A stretch of DNA of 64,000 nucleotides from Oceanotoga teriensis (GTDB taxonomy: Bacteria > Thermotogota > Thermotogae > Petrotogales > Petrotogaceae). Positions 1 to 9,036 of this stretch are shown here, one piece after another. The notes under the pieces are model-generated. The model was not told where the DNA came from. It was given only the letters and a program-made list of their open reading frames with translations, and ran no database searches. Location of the stretch: NCBI RefSeq assembly GCF_003148465.1, contig NZ_QGGI01000002.1:1-64000 (forward strand). The letters run 5' to 3'. Numbering within the stretch: the stretch's first letter is position 1; each line of letters begins with the position of its first letter. The position numbers were made by a program, and so were the translations under genes.

Positions 1-1
1 A

Positions 2-82
2 AAAGAAAATCAAAGTCTTGAAGATATATTTCTTGAGCTCACTGGTGGAGACGAATTTGAAGAAATCATTGATGAACTGTGA
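2..82 (+). CDS. ABC transporter ATP-binding protein, C-terminal fragment
   Basis: Only the last 26 codons lie in the window and the gene runs off the left edge. The frame ends SLEDIFLELTGG followed by an acidic tail and a TGA stop. SLEDIFLELTG is the usual end of ATP-binding subunits of ABC-2 type exporters. The ribosome site of the next gene (GAGGTG, 81-86) overlaps this stop, so the two genes are translationally adjacent and probably form one exporter. The substrate cannot be inferred from what is visible. Confidence 0.75.
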   Translation, partial: KENQSLEDIFLELTGGDEFEEIIDEL

Positions 83-92
83 GGTGTGATTG

Positions 93-1682
93 ATGTCTGA
101 TATATTATATATACTAAAATATTCATTAAAAAGTAAAATAAGACCAAGAAAAAATAAAAAAGGAGAATACAAGAAACAAGGAGTTACTGGAACATTATTG
201 AGTTATCTTCTTCCACCGATAATATTTGGAATAATAATAGCACCTTTATTTTATATAACATTTAAAGATTTAAATATACCTTTGTCTACACTGGGAATAA
301 ATATAGATTATACATTTACGGATTTGATTTATTCTATGACTTTTATGAGTTTAAGCCTTTTATTTATAATTAATTTTGCTCCAGCTATAATTATTAATTT
401 ATTTGGAAGTGAATTTACTTCTGTATTATTAACCATGCCAATAAAAAGAACAAGTATATTTTATTCTTATGCAATAGATAGTTTATTAATGGCAGGAATG
501 CCAATAGGACTTTTTATTCCCATGGTAATTACTTATTCGATGATATCAAAAGTAAACATCTTTATGGCCATTATTTCTATGATATTTTATATATTATTAT
601 TGTTATCTATATCTTTTTTAATAGGTATATTTATGTCAAAAATAATGGGAAAAACAACTGCAAATAGAGTATATATGATGACATATTTTTTAGGAATATT
701 TTTATTTGTTTTTGCAAGTAATTTTTTTAGTCCTCAAAAATTTAATACAGAGAATATTCAACAAATAGCTCAAAATTTTGAAAATGCTGGCAACTTTTTT
801 TTAAATAATTTATGGCCTCATAAATTATTTATTGATTCAATGTACGGTAATATAATACCTTTTGGAATTATTGTTTTTCTTAGCATTATATTGATATATA
901 TAAATTATAAAATTATAAATAGTTCAGAATTAATATCAAAGTCTAAAAAATCAAAAAAACAACAAAATATAAAAATAAAGAATATAAAAAACCCATTTTT
1001 AAGAAAAGATACAAAATTTTTAATGAGAGATTCACAATCATTATTTTTAATATTATATCCTATAATACTTCCAATAATATTCTTTTTTACGGGGCAGCAA
1101 ATATTTGAAATAATAACAATGGTTTTTATCTTTATAGCTTCATATTATGCGGCTTTTTTAAATGTTTCTTTATTAGTTGAAGAAGGGAAAATATGGCCTT
1201 TGCCAAAATTATATCCTATTGATACTCAAAAATTAATAGAATTTAAAGCAAGAGTTCCAATAATAATATTTTCATTAGAATATATATTAGTAACGATAAT
1301 GTCTTTTTTTGTATTAAAAATATCTTTGATATATTTATTTTTAATAATTCCAGTTATAATTCTTATATATTATTCTACAATACTTGGAACGAGACTTTAT
1401 GTTGAGAATCCTAAAAGAGATATGAAAAATAAAAATGTTTTAACTGGAAGAGAAGTATTAAAAATAGAGACTATAACCATGACATTATCAGCAGGAATTT
1501 TCATACCTATATTCATGTATAAACTATATACTATGAATCCTTTTTGGATATTTAAAAATATGCCAGATATATTAAATAAATTTCTTTTAATAGGAATACC
1601 AATAATTATAATGATTATAAACGTATTTATGATAATTTCAGAAAAAAGGAAAATAAAAACAAATATGATAAATTGGGAGTAA
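93..1682 (+). CDS. ABC-2 type transporter permease, 529 aa
   Basis: This is a highly hydrophobic protein with roughly twelve membrane segments in two blocks, about residues 35-290 and 315-525. They are separated by a basic Lys/Ser-rich cytoplasmic stretch near 275-300. Immediately downstream of an ABC ATPase tail, it is best read as the membrane subunit of an ABC exporter of the ABC-2 class. I chose the ATG at 93 because GAGGTG at 81-86 sits six bases upstream; a TTG at 90 is in frame but too close. No substrate motif is visible. The unit ends at the hairpin at 1682-1716. Confidence 0.72.
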   Translation: MSDILYILKYSLKSKIRPRKNKKGEYKKQGVTGTLLSYLLPPIIFGIIIAPLFYITFKDLNIPLSTLGINIDYTFTDLIYSMTFMSLSLLFIINFAPAIIINLFGSEFTSVLLTMPIKRTSIFYSYAIDSLLMAGMPIGLFIPMVITYSMISKVNIFMAIISMIFYILLLLSISFLIGIFMSKIMGKTTANRVYMMTYFLGIFLFVFASNFFSPQKFNTENIQQIAQNFENAGNFFLNNLWPHKLFIDSMYGNIIPFGIIVFLSIILIYINYKIINSSELISKSKKSKKQQNIKIKNIKNPFLRKDTKFLMRDSQSLFLILYPIILPIIFFFTGQQIFEIITMVFIFIASYYAAFLNVSLLVEEGKIWPLPKLYPIDTQKLIEFKARVPIIIFSLEYILVTIMSFFVLKISLIYLFLIIPVIILIYYSTILGTRLYVENPKRDMKNKNVLTGREVLKIETITMTLSAGIFIPIFMYKLYTMNPFWIFKNMPDILNKFLLIGIPIIIMIINVFMIISEKRKIKTNMINWE

Positions 1683-1716
1683 AATAAATTGCAGAATTAG
1701 TCTGCAATTTATTTTT
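1682..1716 (+). terminator. Rho-independent terminator after the ABC exporter
   Basis: A perfect 14-bp stem (1682-1695 with 1701-1714) has the loop ATTAG, and T-rich sequence follows. It ends the ABC exporter unit. A TATAAT at 1743-1748 just downstream may be the -10 for the next gene. Confidence 0.85.
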
Positions 1717-1765
1717 ATATTCTAAAAAAATGATATAAATGTTATAATAAAAAAGAGGTGATAAA

Positions 1766-3064
1766 ATGAAAAAACTATTAAAAAATGCAAAAATTTTAAA
1801 AAGTGCCGATGGATCAATTGAAAATAAAGATATAGTTATAAACGAAGATAAAATTGAAAATATATATTTAAATGGTGAAATAGAAGATGAAAAAAATTTT
1901 GAAGTTTTTGATTTAGAAAATAAATTAATAGTTCCTGGTTTTATAAATTCACATTCTCATACTATTATGAGTTATTTTAAAGGAAATGCAGATGATATGA
2001 GTTTTAAAGAATGGTTATTTGAAAATATGTTACCAAGAGAAGAACTGTTGACACCAGAAATGGCATATTATGGATCATATATTTCTCAATTAGAAATGAT
2101 AAAAAATGGAATAACATCCTTTGCAGATATGTATATGTTTACAGATCAAATAGCTCAAGCTGCATTAAAGACTGGAATGAGGGCTTTTATAAGTAGAGGT
2201 CTTTCATATGATAATGAAAAAGGTTGGCAAAAGAGAATAGACGAAAATATAGAAACTTATAAAAAATATAATAATTATTTTGGAAGAATAAAAATAGGTT
2301 TTGGGCCACATGCTCCTTATACTGTTAACCATGAAAAACTCAAAGAAGTTTCTCAATTAGCAAAAAAATATAAAACTCATATACAAATACATTTACTCGA
2401 ATCAGAATGGGAAAGAAAAGAATATAACCTTAAAAAAATAGAAGAAACAGGATTATTTGATAATCCTACTATCGCTGCACATTGTGTTTATATTGATGAT
2501 GATGATATGCATGTTTTATCAAGAAATAATGTAACAGTTTCTCATAATCCATCATCTAATTTAAAACTTGGAAATGGTATATGTCCATTAACAAAATTAT
2601 TTGAAAAAAATATAAATATTACTCTTGGAACAGATGGATCGGCAAGTAATAATTCTCTTGATATTATGAAAGAAGGTTATATAGCTTCACTTTTACAAAA
2701 AAGCAAATATGGACCTGAAAAAATTAAAATTAATCAAATATTAAGAATGATGTGGGAGAATTCAGCATATGCTTTTGAAGAAAAAATTGGAAGAATAGAA
2801 AGTGGTTATAAAGCTGACATAGCCGTATTAGATTTAAAGAATATAGAATTTCAACCTTTAGAAGATAAAAAAATAAAATCTCATCTTATATATTCAGCCA
2901 ATAATTCTAATATATGGGGGACTATGATCAATGGTGAATGGAAATATTATAATAAAAAATTGATAAATATAAAATTAGAGGAGGAAAAAATATATGAAAA
3001 TTTTGCTAAATGGCATAAAAAACTCGAAAAAGACTTTATTAATAATAATATTAGTAATGACTAA
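1766..3064 (+). CDS. mtaD: 5-methylthioadenosine/S-adenosylhomocysteine deaminase-like amidohydrolase, 432 aa
   Basis: This is a metal-dependent amidohydrolase of the MtaD/TrzN group, which deaminates S-adenosylhomocysteine and 5-methylthioadenosine to inosyl derivatives. The visible metal and active-site motifs are NSHSHT near residue 62, GPHAPYT near 180, a His in QIHLLESEWE, AAHCVYID near 235, SHNPSSNLKLGNG, and the metal-binding Asp in LGTDGSASNNSLD near 290. The length fits the family. GAGGTG lies just before the ATG. The last 71 bases overlap the next gene, whose ribosome site lies inside this one. Substrate is by family only; related enzymes accept other aminated purines. Confidence 0.85.
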   Translation: MKKLLKNAKILKSADGSIENKDIVINEDKIENIYLNGEIEDEKNFEVFDLENKLIVPGFINSHSHTIMSYFKGNADDMSFKEWLFENMLPREELLTPEMAYYGSYISQLEMIKNGITSFADMYMFTDQIAQAALKTGMRAFISRGLSYDNEKGWQKRIDENIETYKKYNNYFGRIKIGFGPHAPYTVNHEKLKEVSQLAKKYKTHIQIHLLESEWERKEYNLKKIEETGLFDNPTIAAHCVYIDDDDMHVLSRNNVTVSHNPSSNLKLGNGICPLTKLFEKNINITLGTDGSASNNSLDIMKEGYIASLLQKSKYGPEKIKINQILRMMWENSAYAFEEKIGRIESGYKADIAVLDLKNIEFQPLEDKKIKSHLIYSANNSNIWGTMINGEWKYYNKKLINIKLEEEKIYENFAKWHKKLEKDFINNNISND

Positions 3065-3488
3065 TATCATCATGTTTTCAGAAAAATTTGAAGATTTAAT
3101 AAAATTTTCACCATCTAAATATCAAACTAAATCAAGAGAAATAACAAAAGGTGGAAAAGTTCTTGAAACAAATATAGATGATGAACAGGATCATTTGAAA
3201 ATTGAACTTTATTATAATAAAGAAATATATACAATACATATTGTTAAATTTAATACACTAACTAATTTAACGAAATTCTGGTATGATTTTGTAGAAGACT
3301 ATGATGACGACGGTATAAACACTGTTATTTCAGCCGTACCATTATTATATGGAAAATATAATTCTTTATATAAAGAAGATATTTTAATGTCCTGGTTTGT
3401 TGGTGTTGATAAAATATTTTATACAGTTTATGGACCTACAAAATCAGTAGTAGATGATTTAAAATATAGAATTAATAATTTTAAATGA
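2994..3488 (+). CDS. Small exported or membrane-anchored protein of unknown function, 164 aa
   Basis: I do not recognise this protein. It starts with a basic stretch and a hydrophobic segment (about residues 13-29) that looks like a signal peptide or anchor; a soluble domain of about 130 residues with many Asp, Tyr and Lys follows. The start at 2994 is chosen because GAGGAGG lies about eight bases upstream. The later in-frame ATG at 3057 has no ribosome site and would remove the signal. Its first 71 bases overlap the end of the deaminase gene in another frame, so translation is probably coupled. Confidence 0.6.
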   Translation: MKILLNGIKNSKKTLLIIILVMTNIIMFSEKFEDLIKFSPSKYQTKSREITKGGKVLETNIDDEQDHLKIELYYNKEIYTIHIVKFNTLTNLTKFWYDFVEDYDDDGINTVISAVPLLYGKYNSLYKEDILMSWFVGVDKIFYTVYGPTKSVVDDLKYRINNFK

Positions 3489-3504
3489 AATTAGGTGTAA
3501 AAAT

Positions 3505-4407
3505 ATGAAGTTATACAACAGATTAAGCCGATATTTAAAGGAAAAATATGGTGAGAGAGTTCAAAGATTACCTATTAATGGAGGTTTTACATGTCCAAAT
3601 AAAACAGGTGAAAAAGGTAGAGGCGGTTGTATATATTGTGATTCTTCTGGATCAGGTTTTGCATCTTTAGTTCCAGAAAAAAGTATAGAAGAACAAATAA
3701 AAGCTATGATCAAAAGATATGATGGTAGAGCAAACAAATATATGGCTTATTTTCAATCTAATACTAATACTTATGCTTCTATTAAAGTATTGAAAAAAAA
3801 GTATGATCAAGCTTTTATAGATGACAGAATAATAATACTTGATATATCAACAAGACCAGATTGTGTGGATGAAGAAAAATTAGACTTGATAGCTTCATAC
3901 AAGCAAAAAGTAGATGTAATGATAGAATACGGAGTAGAAAGTTCTAATGAAAAAACTCTTAAATTAATGAATAGAGGACATAATTTAAATGATGTTTATA
4001 AAGCAACAAATATGGCAAAAGAAAGAAAAATAGAAGTCATACATCATTATATAATGGATTTTCCCAAAGATAGTGTTGAAGATATAAAAAACATGGCAAA
4101 AATATGTAATGAATTAAAAATAGATGGTGTTAAATTACATTCTTTATATATAACAGAAAATACAAAATTAGCAGAAATGTATAAAAATGGAGATATAACT
4201 CCTTTAACTATTGAAGAATATGTTAATAGAGTTATAATATTTTTGGAAGAATTAAATCCAGAAATTGTAATTCATAGATTAGTATCAGAACCACCTATTG
4301 TTGGAACAATACATGGAAATTGGGGATTATCAAAATCAAAAGTTTTGAGTATCATAGAGAATGAAATGAAAAAAAGAGATTCATATCAAGGTAAAAATTT
4401 TAAATAA
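3505..4407 (+). CDS. YhcC/TIGR01212-type radical SAM protein, 300 aa
   Basis: This is a radical SAM protein of the YhcC family, related to the Elp3/HemN groups, whose substrate is not established. Three cysteines expected to bind the 4Fe-4S cluster lie in CPNKTGEKGRGGCIYCD (about residues 31-47), with the longer first spacing typical of this family rather than plain CxxxCxxC. Further family motifs are YFQSNTNTYA, STRPDC and IEYGVES. The length is normal. The ATG follows a weak ribosome site, and RNase P RNA starts 14 bases after the stop on the same strand. Confidence 0.85.
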   Translation: MKLYNRLSRYLKEKYGERVQRLPINGGFTCPNKTGEKGRGGCIYCDSSGSGFASLVPEKSIEEQIKAMIKRYDGRANKYMAYFQSNTNTYASIKVLKKKYDQAFIDDRIIILDISTRPDCVDEEKLDLIASYKQKVDVMIEYGVESSNEKTLKLMNRGHNLNDVYKATNMAKERKIEVIHHYIMDFPKDSVEDIKNMAKICNELKIDGVKLHSLYITENTKLAEMYKNGDITPLTIEEYVNRVIIFLEELNPEIVIHRLVSEPPIVGTIHGNWGLSKSKVLSIIENEMKKRDSYQGKNFK

Positions 4408-4420
4408 AATATTATAAATT

Positions 4421-4748
4421 AAGTAAAACGGATGATCGCAGATGAATAAATCATTTGAGGAAAGTCCAGACTCTAAGGGCAGGGTGCCAGTTTAAATACT
4501 GGAAGGAGAAATCCTTGGAATAGGGCCATAGAAAAGAAACCACCTTTTTTTATAAAAGGTAAGGATGGAAAGGCGAGGTAAGAGCTCACCAGTGTCAGGG
4601 TAACCTGATAGCTCGGTAACCCCCACCTTGAGCAAGATCAAACAGAAAAGTTAAAGTTGCCCGCTAAGTATTTAATTATACTGCTTTTCAGGTAGATCGC
4701 TTAGATAGATGATCATCTATTACAGAATCTGGCTTATAGTTTTACTTG
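4421..4748 (+). ncRNA. rnpB: RNase P RNA (bacterial type A-like)
   Basis: This is the catalytic RNA of ribonuclease P, which removes 5' leaders from tRNA precursors. Conserved core sequences are visible: GAGGAAAGTCC near the 5' side (about 4456) and ACAGAATCTGGCTTATAG near the 3' end. The two ends pair perfectly over nine bases (P1: 4421-4429 with 4739-4747), which sets the boundaries. The GGTAACCCCACC segment in the middle also fits. A terminator follows directly. The protein subunit rnpA is not in the window. Confidence 0.94.
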
Positions 4749-4774
4749 AAAAAACTCCCTACGGGGAGTTTTTT
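4749..4774 (+). terminator. Terminator of rnpB with a TACG tetraloop
   Basis: The stem 4749-4759 pairs with 4764-4774 around the loop TACG. Closed by a C-G pair, this gives the very stable c(UACG)g tetraloop. The A/T flanks supply a T-run for rnpB and also an A-run that could serve mntP, whose stop codon lies at 4773-4775 on the other strand. Confidence 0.88.
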
Positions 4775-5330
4775 AATTAAAAAACAAATGTTCGATTAAA
4801 ATTTTTGAACCTATAAATATTAAAATAAATCCACCAAAAACTTCCATAATTTTTCCAAATTTTTTACCAAAAAAACAACCACATTTAATTCCAAATAAGG
4901 ATAATAATGAAGTTATTATTCCTGTTGAAATTGATGTGATTATTATAGATTTTTTTAATACTGCAAAAGCAACACCAATTGCCATAGCATCTATACTTGT
5001 TGCTATTGAAAGAAGAAATATATTTTTGCCTTTAGTTGGATCTTTGAGGTTTTTATTAAAAGAATCTTTATTAAAAGATTCAACTATCATATTTACTCCC
5101 AAGTATATGAGCAAAGAAAAAGCAATCCAATGATCAAAAGCTTGAATATATTTGCTAAATAGACTCGCTAAAAGATATCCTGCAATAGGCATAATAAATT
5201 GAAAAAAACCAAACATAAAACTAACTTTTAAAGCTTGTTTTTTTGTGACATTCAAAATTGAAATGCCTAAACTAATAGAAACAGCAAAAGCATCCATTGC
5301 AAGTGCGGTTGGAATGAAAAAAAAGTCCAT
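4773..5330 (-). CDS. mntP: Manganese efflux pump MntP, 185 aa
   Basis: This small six-helix membrane protein of the MntP (DUF204) family exports Mn2+ from the cytoplasm. Two internally repeated motifs with membrane-embedded acidic residues are visible: ALAMDAFAVSISLGI near residue 10 and TSIDAMAIGVAFAV near 112. The length matches the family. An AGGAGGAG ribosome site precedes the ATG. A yybP-ykoY manganese riboswitch lies directly upstream, which supports the metal assignment independently of the protein. The gene is monocistronic and ends at the rnpB hairpin region. Confidence 0.9.
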   Translation of the reverse strand: MDFFFIPTALAMDAFAVSISLGISILNVTKKQALKVSFMFGFFQFIMPIAGYLLASLFSKYIQAFDHWIAFSLLIYLGVNMIVESFNKDSFNKNLKDPTKGKNIFLLSIATSIDAMAIGVAFAVLKKSIIITSISTGIITSLLSLFGIKCGCFFGKKFGKIMEVFGGFILIFIGSKILIEHLFFN

Positions 5331-5353
5331 TAAAAAATCTCCTCCTATCTAAT

Positions 5354-5392
5354 AAAAAAAGACTTTTGACAGGTAAAAACCTGTCAAAAGTC
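5354..5392 (-). terminator. Conditional terminator of the mntP riboswitch
   Basis: A perfect 14-bp stem (5361-5374 with 5379-5392) has an AAAA loop. On the minus strand a run of seven T follows (5360-5354). One arm shares the GAGAC bases of the aptamer, so ligand binding and termination should exclude each other. Confidence 0.88.
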
Positions 5393-5484
5393 TCGCAATA
5401 TATTAAAAAATATATGATAAAACCAGGCAATTAAGCCATTATGTTGATTTTATCTCCTTAAAAGGCAGCTACTCCCTTTCAACA
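5361..5484 (-). promoter_or_regulatory. yybP-ykoY manganese riboswitch with expression platform
   Basis: Read on the minus strand, this leader shows the yybP-ykoY signature: AAGGGAGTAGC near the 5' side (about 5480-5469), ATCAACATAATGGC in the middle, and GCGAGAC at the 3' side of the aptamer (5396-5390). In known members Mn2+ binding stabilises the aptamer and lets transcription continue. Here the 3' GAGAC strand is also part of the following terminator stem, the overlap expected for a switch. A TATAAT -10 lies upstream at 5490-5495 (minus strand). The downstream gene is mntP. Confidence 0.88.
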
Positions 5485-5540
5485 AATGTATTATAACATT
5501 AAAAATCATAAAAATTAACAGATAATTTTTATCTGAATAA

Positions 5541-5565
5541 AAAAGACTCCTTTAAGGAGTCTTTT
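5541..5565 (-). terminator. Terminator after thrS
   Basis: A ten-bp stem, AAAGACTCC-type, lies at 5541-5550 and 5556-5565 with a short loop. A/T tails flank it on both sides. On the minus strand it overlaps the thrS stop codon and ends the prfA-thrS unit. Confidence 0.82.
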
Positions 5566-7477
5566 AATAACTTAACTTTAATTTTCTACTTTTAATTTCA
5601 TCTTTTAGTGTATTTATAAAATCTTCAACTTTTATATTATCTACATTATTATTTTCTCTTGTTCTTATATTTATAAAATCACTTGAAAGTTCTTTTTCTC
5701 CAAAAACAATCATATATGGTATTTTTTTCATTTGTTCTTCTCTTATTTTATATCCAACAGTTGAATCAGATATATTAAGGCTAACCCTTATACCATGTTT
5801 TTTTAATTCTTTGGCAAATTTTGTAGCACCATCATTATATTTTTCTGATACAGAAATTATTGAAACTTGTTCAGGAGACATCCATGTAGGAAATGCACCG
5901 GCAAAACTTTCGATTAAAATACCAAAAAATCTTTCAATAGAACCAAATATAGCTCTATGCAACATAACAGGTCTAATCTCTTCATTGTCTGGATTTACAT
6001 AAGTCATATTAAATCTTTCAGGCATTTGAAAATCTAATTGTAAAGTAGCACATTGCCATTTTCTTCCTAAAGAATCTGTGACATAAAAATCTATTTTAGG
6101 ACCATAAAAAGCACCATCGCCTTCATTTATTTGAAATTTAGTATTAGATTTTTCAAGTGCTGTTCTAAGTGCGCTAATAGCTAAATCCCAAGTTTCAACA
6201 TCACCCATATGATCTTCTGGCATGGTAGACAATTTAGCTTCATATTCAAATCCAAAAACAGAATATAATTCATCGATTAAATCCATAACACCTATTAATT
6301 CATCTTGAATTTGATCTTTAGTACAAAAGATATGAGCATCATCTTGAGTAAAAACTCTAACTCTAAAAAGTCCGTGTAAAACTCCACTTCTTTCATATCT
6401 ATGAACTTTACCAAATTCAAACATTCTAATAGGAAGATCTCTATAGCTTTTTATATCTTTATTATAAATAACTATATGTCCTGGACAATTCATTGGTTTA
6501 ACGGCCATTTCAGTATCTTCTTTTTCTGTAAAAAACATATTATCTTGATAATGATCCCAATGACCTGATTGATGCCAAAGATTTACATTCATTATTTGAG
6601 GAGTTTCAACTTCAAAATATCCATATTTTTCATGTATTTCTCTTGAAACTTGTTTCATTTCATTTAAAGCTATAGTTCCTCTTTCTAAGAAAAAAGGCAT
6701 ACCTGGTGCAACATCTGTATCTATTGTAAATAGACCTAATTGAGGTCCAAGTTTTCTATGATCTCTTTTTTTTGCTTCTTCAAGTAAATGTAAATGCTCA
6801 TCCAATTCATTTTTTTTAGTAAATGCTGTTGCATAAATTCTCTGTAACATTTTATTATTTTCATCACCTTTCCAGTAAGCACCAGAAACCGATAAAAGTT
6901 TAAAATGTTTTATAAATTTTGTAGAAGGCATATGAGGGCCTCTACATAGATCTATAAAATCTCCTTGTTTATATATAGAAACATTTTCATCATTTATAGA
7001 ATCTATTAATTCAAGTTTATAAGGCTGATCTTTAAAAAGTTCCTTTGCGGAGTCTTTTGAAACGATACTTCTTTTTATGGGAATATCTTCTTTAACTATT
7101 TTTTTCATTTCACTTTCAATTTTTTCAAAATCGTCTTCACTTATCTTTTCTTCAAGATCAAAGTCATAATAAAAACCATTTTCAATAGTAGGTCCAATGG
7201 CAACTTTTACATTATCATATATTCTCATAACAGCTTGTGCCATTATGTGAGCAACAGTATGTCTGTATATTTTTGGGGCATCATCATCTTTGAGCGTTAT
7301 TATACTGACTTCAGAATCTTCTTCAATAGCAGTATCCAAATCTTTTAATTCACCATTTATTTTTGCACCAATAGAATTTCTAAAAAGACCTTCAGAAATC
7401 GATTTAGCTATTTCAGAAGCTTTTATTCCGATTTCAAACTCTTTAATGCTTCCATCTGGCAGTTTTATTTTAACCAT
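5564..7477 (-). CDS. thrS: Threonyl-tRNA synthetase, 637 aa
   Basis: This class II enzyme attaches threonine to tRNA-Thr. The domains are in the usual order: TGS (about 1-60), the second N-terminal editing domain with HTVAHIMAQAV and a Cys-His pair in DLCRGPHMPSTK, the catalytic core with KPMNCPGHI (zinc Cys), RVRVFTQDDAHIF and QLDFQMPERF, and the C-terminal anticodon-binding domain. The length is typical. ATG at 7477 is chosen over an in-frame GTG nine bases earlier because that GTG is part of the GAGGTG ribosome site. It overlaps the small membrane gene upstream and shares its transcript. No T-box is visible before it; control may come from the leader at 9.1-9.3 kb. Confidence 0.96.
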   Translation of the reverse strand: MVKIKLPDGSIKEFEIGIKASEIAKSISEGLFRNSIGAKINGELKDLDTAIEEDSEVSIITLKDDDAPKIYRHTVAHIMAQAVMRIYDNVKVAIGPTIENGFYYDFDLEEKISEDDFEKIESEMKKIVKEDIPIKRSIVSKDSAKELFKDQPYKLELIDSINDENVSIYKQGDFIDLCRGPHMPSTKFIKHFKLLSVSGAYWKGDENNKMLQRIYATAFTKKNELDEHLHLLEEAKKRDHRKLGPQLGLFTIDTDVAPGMPFFLERGTIALNEMKQVSREIHEKYGYFEVETPQIMNVNLWHQSGHWDHYQDNMFFTEKEDTEMAVKPMNCPGHIVIYNKDIKSYRDLPIRMFEFGKVHRYERSGVLHGLFRVRVFTQDDAHIFCTKDQIQDELIGVMDLIDELYSVFGFEYEAKLSTMPEDHMGDVETWDLAISALRTALEKSNTKFQINEGDGAFYGPKIDFYVTDSLGRKWQCATLQLDFQMPERFNMTYVNPDNEEIRPVMLHRAIFGSIERFFGILIESFAGAFPTWMSPEQVSIISVSEKYNDGATKFAKELKKHGIRVSLNISDSTVGYKIREEQMKKIPYMIVFGEKELSSDFINIRTRENNNVDNIKVEDFINTLKDEIKSRKLKLSY

Positions 7478-7478
7478 A

Positions 7479-7922
7479 TTAATCACCTCTATACTGATCT
7501 TCAGAAATTTTTTTGTTTAAAAAAATAAAAATATCCATTATAAAAAAATGATAAAAAATATTTTTATAGGGTATATATAATTCGTTTTCCAATAAAAAAT
7601 TTTTCAATAAAATAGAGTTTATATAAATAAAAATTATAACAAATAATAAAAAATAAAAAATATTTATATAAATAAAACTTGCAACAAAAAGTAAAGCAAT
7701 ACTTATTACTGAATAAATTATTAAAAATATATTAGATTTAATATCATCATCTTTTTTTAAATTTTTTTCAAAAGAATAAATACCAAACAGAAAAATAAAT
7801 TGAGTTAAGGTAAAAAGTATAATGCTTAAAATAGAAAAATTGCCACTTAAAGTACTATCAACGAACCCAGACAATAAAGCTAAAATAAAAAATGAGCTAA
7901 ATAATAAATTTATTCCTTTCAT
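7479..7922 (-). CDS. Small membrane protein of unknown function, 147 aa
   Basis: I do not recognise this protein. It has four or five hydrophobic segments (about residues 5-22, 28-47, 64-82, 84-106 and a weaker one near 125-138) and a charged loop near 50-60. It sits between prfA and thrS with 16 bases to prfA, and its stop lies directly before the thrS start, so the three genes are surely cotranscribed. GGGGGTG precedes the ATG. Nothing in the sequence links it chemically to tRNA or translation; its job is unknown. Confidence 0.6.
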   Translation of the reverse strand: MKGINLLFSSFFILALLSGFVDSTLSGNFSILSIILFTLTQFIFLFGIYSFEKNLKKDDDIKSNIFLIIYSVISIALLFVASFIYINIFYFLLFVIIFIYINSILLKNFLLENELYIPYKNIFYHFFIMDIFIFLNKKISEDQYRGD

Positions 7923-7938
7923 ACAACACCCCCATAAA

Positions 7939-9009
7939 TTAAATAGAAAGATTTTCTAATTTAATCATTAAATCATGTTCTATAAGTTTGTCAAGTATTT
8001 CATCTATTTCTCCATCCATTATACTTTCAATTCTATAAGTAGTATAATTAATTCTATGATCAGTTACTCTATTTTGAGGAAAATTATAAGTTCTTATTTT
8101 TTCAGATCTATCGCCTGTACCTATTTGATGACGTCTTTCAGAAGAAATTTCTTTCTGTTGTTCTTCTAACTGTTTTTCAAATAATTTTGCTCTTAAAATA
8201 TTCATAGCGGCTTCTTTATTTTGATGTTGAGATCTTTCACTTTGATATTGAACAACTATACCTGTTGGTTCATGTGTAATTCTAACTGCAGAATCAGTTT
8301 TATTAACATGTTGACCACCAGCACCTCCAGCTCTATAAGTATCTATTCTCAAATCATTATCATTTATATTCACATCTATACTCGTAACTTCTGGTAATAC
8401 AGCTACTGTTGCCGTAGAAGTGTGAACTCTTCCAGAAGATTCTGTTTGTGGAACTCTTTGTACTCTATGAACGCCACTCTCATATTTTAGTTTCCCATAT
8501 ACACTTTTTCCTTTGATTTTTATTATGGCATATTTGAGTCCACCAATTCCATTATCATTTACATCCATAGTCTCATATTTCCAATTATTTCTTTCGGCAT
8601 ATCTTATATACAATCTCATCAACTCAGAAGCAAATAAACCTGCTTCATCTCCACCAGCACCAGCTCTAAGTTCCATTAAAATATTTCTTTCATCATATTT
8701 ATCAGAAGGTACTAATAATTTAATGAGTTCTTTTTCTAAAGAATCTTTATTATATTGTAAATCTTGACTCATAGAATTATACTCTTCTTCATCGAGCTCA
8801 TGAGAATTGTACATTTCAGATAAAGCAGATATATCTTCATTAACAGTTTCAAGATCATTATAAAGTTCTTTTAGCTGATTTAGTCTTGTATGTTCCATAC
8901 CATATTTTTGTAAACTCTCTGGATCAGTTATTATATCTGGATCAGCGAGTTTAATTTCAAGTTCTTTAAGTTTTTCTAAAATACTATTTTTGAAGCTTAA
9001 TAAGTCCAA
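7939..9009 (-). CDS. prfA: Peptide chain release factor 1, 356 aa
   Basis: This protein recognises UAA and UAG stop codons and triggers release of the finished chain. The GGQ motif is in RAGGAGGQHVNKTDSAVRI (about 225-243), and the preceding VHRVQRVPQTESSGRVHTS block belongs to RF1. The SPF anticodon motif of RF2 is absent. The length is typical. Translation starts at a TTG (9009) behind GGAGGG. It is the first full-length gene of the unit with the small membrane protein and thrS. The usual neighbour prmC is not adjacent. A leader with attenuator features and a second possible promoter lie upstream. Confidence 0.95.
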   Translation of the reverse strand: MDLLSFKNSILEKLKELEIKLADPDIITDPESLQKYGMEHTRLNQLKELYNDLETVNEDISALSEMYNSHELDEEEYNSMSQDLQYNKDSLEKELIKLLVPSDKYDERNILMELRAGAGGDEAGLFASELMRLYIRYAERNNWKYETMDVNDNGIGGLKYAIIKIKGKSVYGKLKYESGVHRVQRVPQTESSGRVHTSTATVAVLPEVTSIDVNINDNDLRIDTYRAGGAGGQHVNKTDSAVRITHEPTGIVVQYQSERSQHQNKEAAMNILRAKLFEKQLEEQQKEISSERRHQIGTGDRSEKIRTYNFPQNRVTDHRINYTTYRIESIMDGEIDEILDKLIEHDLMIKLENLSI

Positions 9010-9036
9010 AACACTCCCTCCAGTCTGTTTTTTATA

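Noticed and set aside
7939-9009. RF2 with programmed frameshift
   Set aside because: The protein carries RF1 motifs, lacks SPF, and reads through in a single frame without an internal TGA.
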